In this document: piece after piece, positions 58,739 to 64,000 of the stretch | Position numbering within the stretch: the stretch's first letter is position 1 | How the letters are laid out: each line of letters starts with the position of its first letter | Assembly (NCBI RefSeq): GCF_026914265.1 | Contig: NC_069135.1 | Span: forward strand, 32,098,756-32,162,755 | DNA: 64,000 nucleotides | DNA from: Mya arenaria | Lineage: Eukaryota > Mollusca > Bivalvia > Myida > Myidae | Reading direction: 5' to 3' | The notes under the pieces: generated by a model | What the model saw: only the letters and a program-made list of their open reading frames with translations | Databases searched by the model: none | What the model was told of the DNA's origin: nothing | Made by a program: the position numbers and the translations under genes

Positions 58739-61438
58739 ATGAACAGGCTTCTTACCATCGGCATCGTTCTTTTGTATTGGAAATCTTCAAAGGTGGGACT
58801 AATTATATTGTTATTGTGTTCTATTTGGTGTATAAGTCGGCATGTTTGCATTAATTTTAAATGACATAAATGTACCTATAGCCGAGCTTTGTTTCGTAAG
58901 GAGAAGGTGGCTATCCCTACGTTCCTTTGCTACCCCTCCCCCCCCCCCATTCAATTTATTGCTCGGTGATATTTATATAATTATCGATTTTCGAATTTTC
59001 TTCATTTAGGTAATCTGTACCATTTGCGACAATAAACCATGTGGCTCCGGTGGCACTTGTACCCCATTACTCACGTCTCCGGGTTACGAGTGCACGTGCT
59101 TCTCGGGTTTCTTATCGCCAAACTGCGCGGACCGCAATGAGTGTTCAATGGCGTCCGGCATCTGCAACAACGGAACATGCGTCAACACACCAGGAAGTTA
59201 CCAATGTGAATGTATTAAAGGTTTTACCGGAGCTAACTGTAACAATGAGATGGAGGCTTGCGGGTATGTTTGTTATTTCCCTTTTGAAATATTATAATGC
59301 CTGTTAGAAAACATTGTACCTACGTTAGCCGTCGATTGCTCAATGGTATATCAAGGTCAGTGTTCTTATGGCACACATGTATTTTCTGTATATGACTTTG
59401 TTTGAACTATCAGCGACATGAAAGTTACATCACTTTCTTTCACCAGGTCGTCACCGTGCAAAAATGGGGGCACGTGTTCGGTGACGTCAGATGGTGGCCA
59501 CGTGTGCAAGTGTCACGAGGGGTTCAACCCATCCACGGACTGCGATGATAGCGACGAGTGTAACATGGTTTCCGGCCACAACCCATGCAATAACGGATCC
59601 TGCGTAAATACTCAAGGCAGTTTCTCTTGTTCCTGTAACGCTGGGTACCAGGGGAAGTTTTGTCGCGACGACGTCGACGAATGTTTGAATCAGTCCTGTC
59701 CTATATGTGTGAATACCCCCGGGTCGTATTCGTGTCAATGTACTGAGGGATATACTGGACACGACTGCCAGATGGACGTAGATCAATGCGCGTCTAACCC
59801 TTGTCTTCATGGTTCTTGTGTAAACATACATGGGTCTTTTAAGTGTTATTGTGAGGATGGATTTAACGGGACTCTTTGCGACAATGACTTCACACAGTGC
59901 TTGTCTAGTGCATGCCTGCACGGCAGCTGTCAAAATACGTCAGTCATGTCTGTATGCATCTGCAATAAAGGATGGGACGGCACGCATTGCGATGTTGACG
60001 TCAACGAGTGTTCATCTCAGCCGTCCGTCTGCGTTAATGGAAAGTGCATGAACATACCGGGGTCGTACTCGTGCCAGTGTGACAATGGTTACAATGGAAA
60101 CACATGTCAAAATGACGTTAACGAATGTGACTCTCGTCCTTGTGGAAACGGTTCGTGTATAAACACTGTTGGTTCTTACAGCTGTAACTGTTCTTCGGGT
60201 AATTCCGGTGTGGGCTGTGAAATGGATATTAACGAATGTTATCACAATCCTTGCAATGGAGGTGTTTGTATCAATACAGTTGGGTCGTTTCACTGTGACT
60301 GCCATGATGAAGCAACTGGAGAATTTTGTGAAAATATCATTAATCGGGGTTCACACACTCAAACTTTAAACTCTAAACAGCCCCAGGTCAGTTTGAAACA
60401 AGACTATCATTAAAATTAATTTCCACAAAAGAAGATTAAAATGAATGAAGAATTCTTTGGCTGTTATAACCTGCATGTATTTTTGAGAAAAAAGATGAGC
60501 TCAGTTTCAATTTGTTACTTCATAATTTATTTCTATTATTACAATAGACCACATACTATGAGCTAAGTTTAAAGACGTTTAGCAAATAAATTCGAATGAA
60601 AATATTCATTTTGTTTCAATACCTAAGGTATGTGGTTTCATTAATACGTGTTAAATATCAAACAGTCTACACAATCATCACGACTTTTATAACAGCTGAT
60701 TACAAAAATACAAAGAATTAATGATGTAACCACAATTTATACCAGCCACGTGTAGTTTTAACAAATTAGACATAAATTATTTAACATTGCAAATCTTACA
60801 GAGCTGGGTGGCCGGTCATGCCTGGATTTTCGCCGTTGTTGGGGCGGTTGTCCTGCTGGTACCTGTCACCATCTTGGCGGCTGTGAAAATTAAAAGGTAA
60901 GACTTGAAACAACTGTAGTTTAAGTTCACAAAATCTCTTTGCTGTCAATGTGGTTTCTTTTACGTAAGTACAGAAACATTGCGTATCTAATACATATGCT
61001 CAAGCTAACTACACAGAATGAGAATTGTGTGTTTTCAATTGTTTTAGTGTCTGCCTTTTATAGTACGTTTAAATGACACTTGTTCACCACAGTTATGCTT
61101 TGGACATAATCTATAATATTTTTAAAATCAGAACATTTTATTTAATATTGCAAAAACATTTTTATCTATAATGCATTAAATACCATTTTCAAATGAATTT
61201 CTATGTATGGTTCATCTATAGACTTGCTGCATAGCTATAATTTATGCAAGATGCACGAATAACTCTCTTGAACAATCTCTCCTCTTGCAGACGACGTCAG
61301 GCGAACGCCGTTTATGAAGAGATCGGGCCGCCGGATGACACTTTCATTCCCTCCGTCTCAAGTACGATCGACTCCCGCATGAGTACAGGGAACCTCCTGT
61401 ACATGCAAGACATATGCGAGGGAATCGACGAACTATAA
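58739..61438 (+). CDS. EGF-repeat type I membrane protein, copy G (intact)
   Basis: Exons 58739-58792, 59010-59263, 59447-60386, 60802-60896 and 61291-61438 give 496 aa. The signal peptide is MNRLLTIGIVLLYWKSSK. EGF 1-10 follow as in copy D, with calcium-type starts at EGF 2, 4, 5, 8, 9 and 10, and the short CPIC loop in EGF5 shared with A and D. The O-glucose pattern CASNPC is in EGF6. The membrane helix is identical in predicted sequence to copy D apart from one conservative change. The tail reads NAVYEEIGPPDD and ends GNLLYMQDICEGIDEL. YEEI is the preferred Src-family SH2 ligand when phosphorylated; whether that happens here is inference. No break. It is the closest relative of D within the window. 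Confidence 0.93.
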
Positions 61439-63545
61439 GCTGGTTTTACCGCTTTGAATGAAATCTCAGTTATTGATACTTTAATAAATTATTCGGATAT
61501 GTTGGTTTGACGTTTAGCATGATTCCAGAATAGTGTTGCGGCTCAACGTATATCGTTTTTTTAAAAAACGGACTAGACATCGATACTCGCAAAACTAAGA
61601 TATCCTTTACAAAAGAATGTGTATGCTGGAAGGGAGGGGTGTTGAAAGGATGGTTGTATCCAGAAAAGAAAAAAGAAACAAATTACCAAACATAATACGT
61701 ATATACACGGGATGTGTGTGAAGTTTGCGCGTAGCCCATATAATGACGTCATCCAAATATAAAAGAACTGGCTCGACCAACTAAATTAACATGCAAAATT
61801 TCATTGGTCATTAGAAAAAAAATAATGTGTTCATCAGATGGGCGATCTACGATCCAGTTCTAACATTTTATGTTATGATATTTTTATTGGTCGAGCTAGG
61901 ATATATGACCCACGTAAACCAAAATATGACATACTATGATCGACTTTGGTCGAAATAATGAACAAATATACAAAATTAATGTGTGATATTTGTTTTAATA
62001 TTATTTAAATTTAGGAATCAGCAAGCATATATCTTTCAATTGATATAAAAACAACATAGGTTCACCATTCCACACATTTTGAAATGCGATTAATGCAGCT
62101 ATCAGAGTATTTAACTTTTTGGTGGGTTGGTCTCGTAACATAATGTAACGTTCGAAATGTCAAATCGTTATTCAACTTACTCGACTGAAATTACTTATTC
62201 TAGTGACAGTATGACTATGTAATTTAAATGATGCGATCTATAATCAGGTGACCAAATTATTAATACTATTTCGAAGGCCGAGCTACGATCTACGACCAGG
62301 GTCAATCAAATTGTAATGTGTTGTATAAGGGTGAGGTGCAATACACTACTGATAACGACTAGAGTTAACCATCTTAATAAATGTTAGATGGTCGAGCTGC
62401 GATCCATTACCAATGTCAACCAATCGGTAATGTATTTAAAATGATTGAGCAACAATCTCCGAACAAGGGCCAACCAGTTATTCATATATTTGAGATGTTC
62501 CATATACGATCTTCGACCCAGGCCAACCAATGTTGAATGCATTTCTGTTGATCGAGCTACGATCTACAACCTATGTCAACCGATTGTTGTTGTGAAGAAG
62601 GTCGATTTACAATTTACCAGCTACGCGCCAACTGGAAGATTTTCTGAATAAGAACAGTGCGTTTGCCCATATTACAATCCAATGTAGTGCCAATGAAGTC
62701 AAATGCCATTTTTAAACATTTTAGACTTATTTAAAGAAAATATGTGCATACCTGTGTGCTAAAATAACGTAAGGAACGCACCTGTTTAGAATTACATGTG
62801 CATATTATTATTTCTGACACCAACGTCTTTCTGCTTTCTGTATTTTTAGTTATTTTCAGTTCCTTTTCAATTGTCCAGTTTTGCAATACCTGGTGTGTCC
62901 GATTGGTGCTTACATATTGATTACTGATCCTTCTGCCCTCCACCTGCCCCCTTCCAACGTTTCTCAAGTAACGAAAATGTAATAAAAACAATATAATACA
63001 ATTCGTCAATGAATTAACATAAATTCTACGTCATCATCTTCCATGCAAACCATCGAAAACAAACGATTGGCCAAATGAATGAACGTCAATTATAAACCCC
63101 TTAACAAAATGTACGTATAACTGTTTTACTTTTTGTGACTCAGATACGTCTTTAAAAAAGAATCCATGAACAGGTATTAAGAAACGTTTGTCAAAAAATA
63201 ACTGCATGCCTTTAAGAGAAAAAAATAGCTCAGTTTCAAAAATTTAATTGTAAATCCTCATATAAAAAAGTTCCCGCATTTTTTCAACAGTTTCTTGCTG
63301 ATAAGTACACTTTTGTGTCTTCTACATGCCTTGTAAGGTTTCCATGACATGTACTCAATAATAGTGTTAATATCTACACGTCTATACCAGGAGAAGGAAC
63401 ACGCCCACTAGAATAAACGAAAACACAACTAACTTTACAAAGAATAAATGACTAAACCAAAAAGAAGTTAGACCAGTCCTTTCGGGAACTCTTACAAAGA
63501 AGACATAATATAAATACAAAAATTATAACCTTGCAAATTTTACAG
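61439..63545. other. Intergenic flank after copy G
   Basis: Parallel to 43125-44580 but longer, owing to the tandem repeat at 62270-62640. No gene; short open frames have no motif. Confidence 0.6.
62270..62640. repeat. Degenerate repeat of GAGCTACGATCTACGACC units
   Basis: About five to six units of 55-65 bp share GGTCGAGCTACGATCTACGA followed by a GTCAACCAATNGTAATG-like phrase. Single or double copies of the same unit sit after A (25216), C (33578), D (43495) and E (50390). Confidence 0.75.
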
Positions 63546-63639
63546 AGGTGGGTGGCCGGTCATTCCTGGGTTTTTGGAGTTGTCACGGCGGCTGTCCTGC
63601 TGGAACCTGTCGCCATATTGGCGGATGTGAAATTAAAAG
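63546..63639 (+). pseudogene. Relic membrane exon
   Basis: After an acceptor (TTTTACAG) it reads RWVAGHSWVFGVVTAAVLLE, close to the family helix but with Glu in the membrane span and one A missing near the donor, so the next exon would be out of frame. No EGF exons lie between copy G and this exon. It is the counterpart of the relic at 44582. A tail exon may lie beyond the window. Confidence 0.75.
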
Positions 63640-64000
63640 GTAAGACATAATTAATCGTTTTGTTTTCACTGTGATTTCGTTTACCTAAGTACAGAAACAT
63701 CGCGCATCTACGACATATGCAAACGCTTACAAAAATACTTATAACAATTGCGTACATTCAACATTCAATTGTTTAGAATCGATACTTTAACATTTTTAGT
63801 TCTCTTCATATGATATATTCTTGAACTTTTTTAGTTATGCTTGAACATTGTTTTGATTTATTTTAGAACTGCTGATGTATTGCCAAACATTATTATTATT
63901 TATTCCAGAACATTTTATGATCTACATACATGCAAGTGTTTTAATGATTTTCTATACATGGTTCATATATAGAATTTTGTGTACAGCAAAAGTTTATCCT
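63640..64000. other. Sequence after the relic exon
   Basis: Homologous to 44674-45000 after the earlier relic; nothing else seen. Confidence 0.6.

Noticed and set aside
62731-63009. 92-codon minus-strand frame
   Set aside because: No motif, AT-rich, and it lies in duplicated intergenic flank.

Overview
The window looks like AT-rich invertebrate nuclear DNA, most likely from a bivalve or related mollusc. The reasons are spliced genes with short exons, dense foldback MITEs and microsatellites, non-LTR elements ending in short tandem tails, and repeats carrying an AGGTCA-like word. The taxonomic guess rests on remembered repeat style, not on a search.

Region 1 (1-15,500) holds a minisatellite, then a spliced gene whose exons (1992-5344) encode a cysteine-protease-like domain. 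Its Gln, Cys and Asp-Ser-His residues sit in the order and spacing of the herpesvirus tegument deubiquitinase fold (peptidase C76). Candidate 3' exons lie at 12,213 and 13,254. The intervening intron carries an element with 16-bp inverted ends (hAT-like), and inside it lies a nearly complete LINE with ORF1 and ORF2 in one frame, separated by a single TAG. About 60 copies of a 31-bp unit with a palindromic core begin right after the last candidate exon.

Region 2 (15,500-21,000) has no gene I can support. It holds an AGGTCA-rich repeat, two clear foldback MITEs, another inverted-repeat element and microsatellites.

Region 3 (21,000-64,000) is a tandem array, all on the + strand, of one family of type I membrane proteins. 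Each has a signal peptide exon, a two-EGF exon, a long exon with eight EGF modules, a transmembrane exon and a short cytoplasmic tail exon. Three copies look intact: A (21,047-24,849), D (40,451-43,124) and G (58,739-61,438), predicted at 504, 497 and 496 aa. Copies B, C, E and F are broken, a 5' fragment lies at 37,846, and relic membrane exons lie near 44,580 and 63,546. The intact copies differ mainly in the tail: D and G carry two tyrosines (one in a YEEF or YEEI setting), and A has lost both. Flanking blocks are shared between units, so insertions can be dated against empty paralogous sites: a LINE fragment at 35,671-37,475 and a solo-LTR-like element at 46,325-46,800. The array looks like a birth-and-death cell-surface family of unknown ligand; a role in recognition or immunity is inference only.
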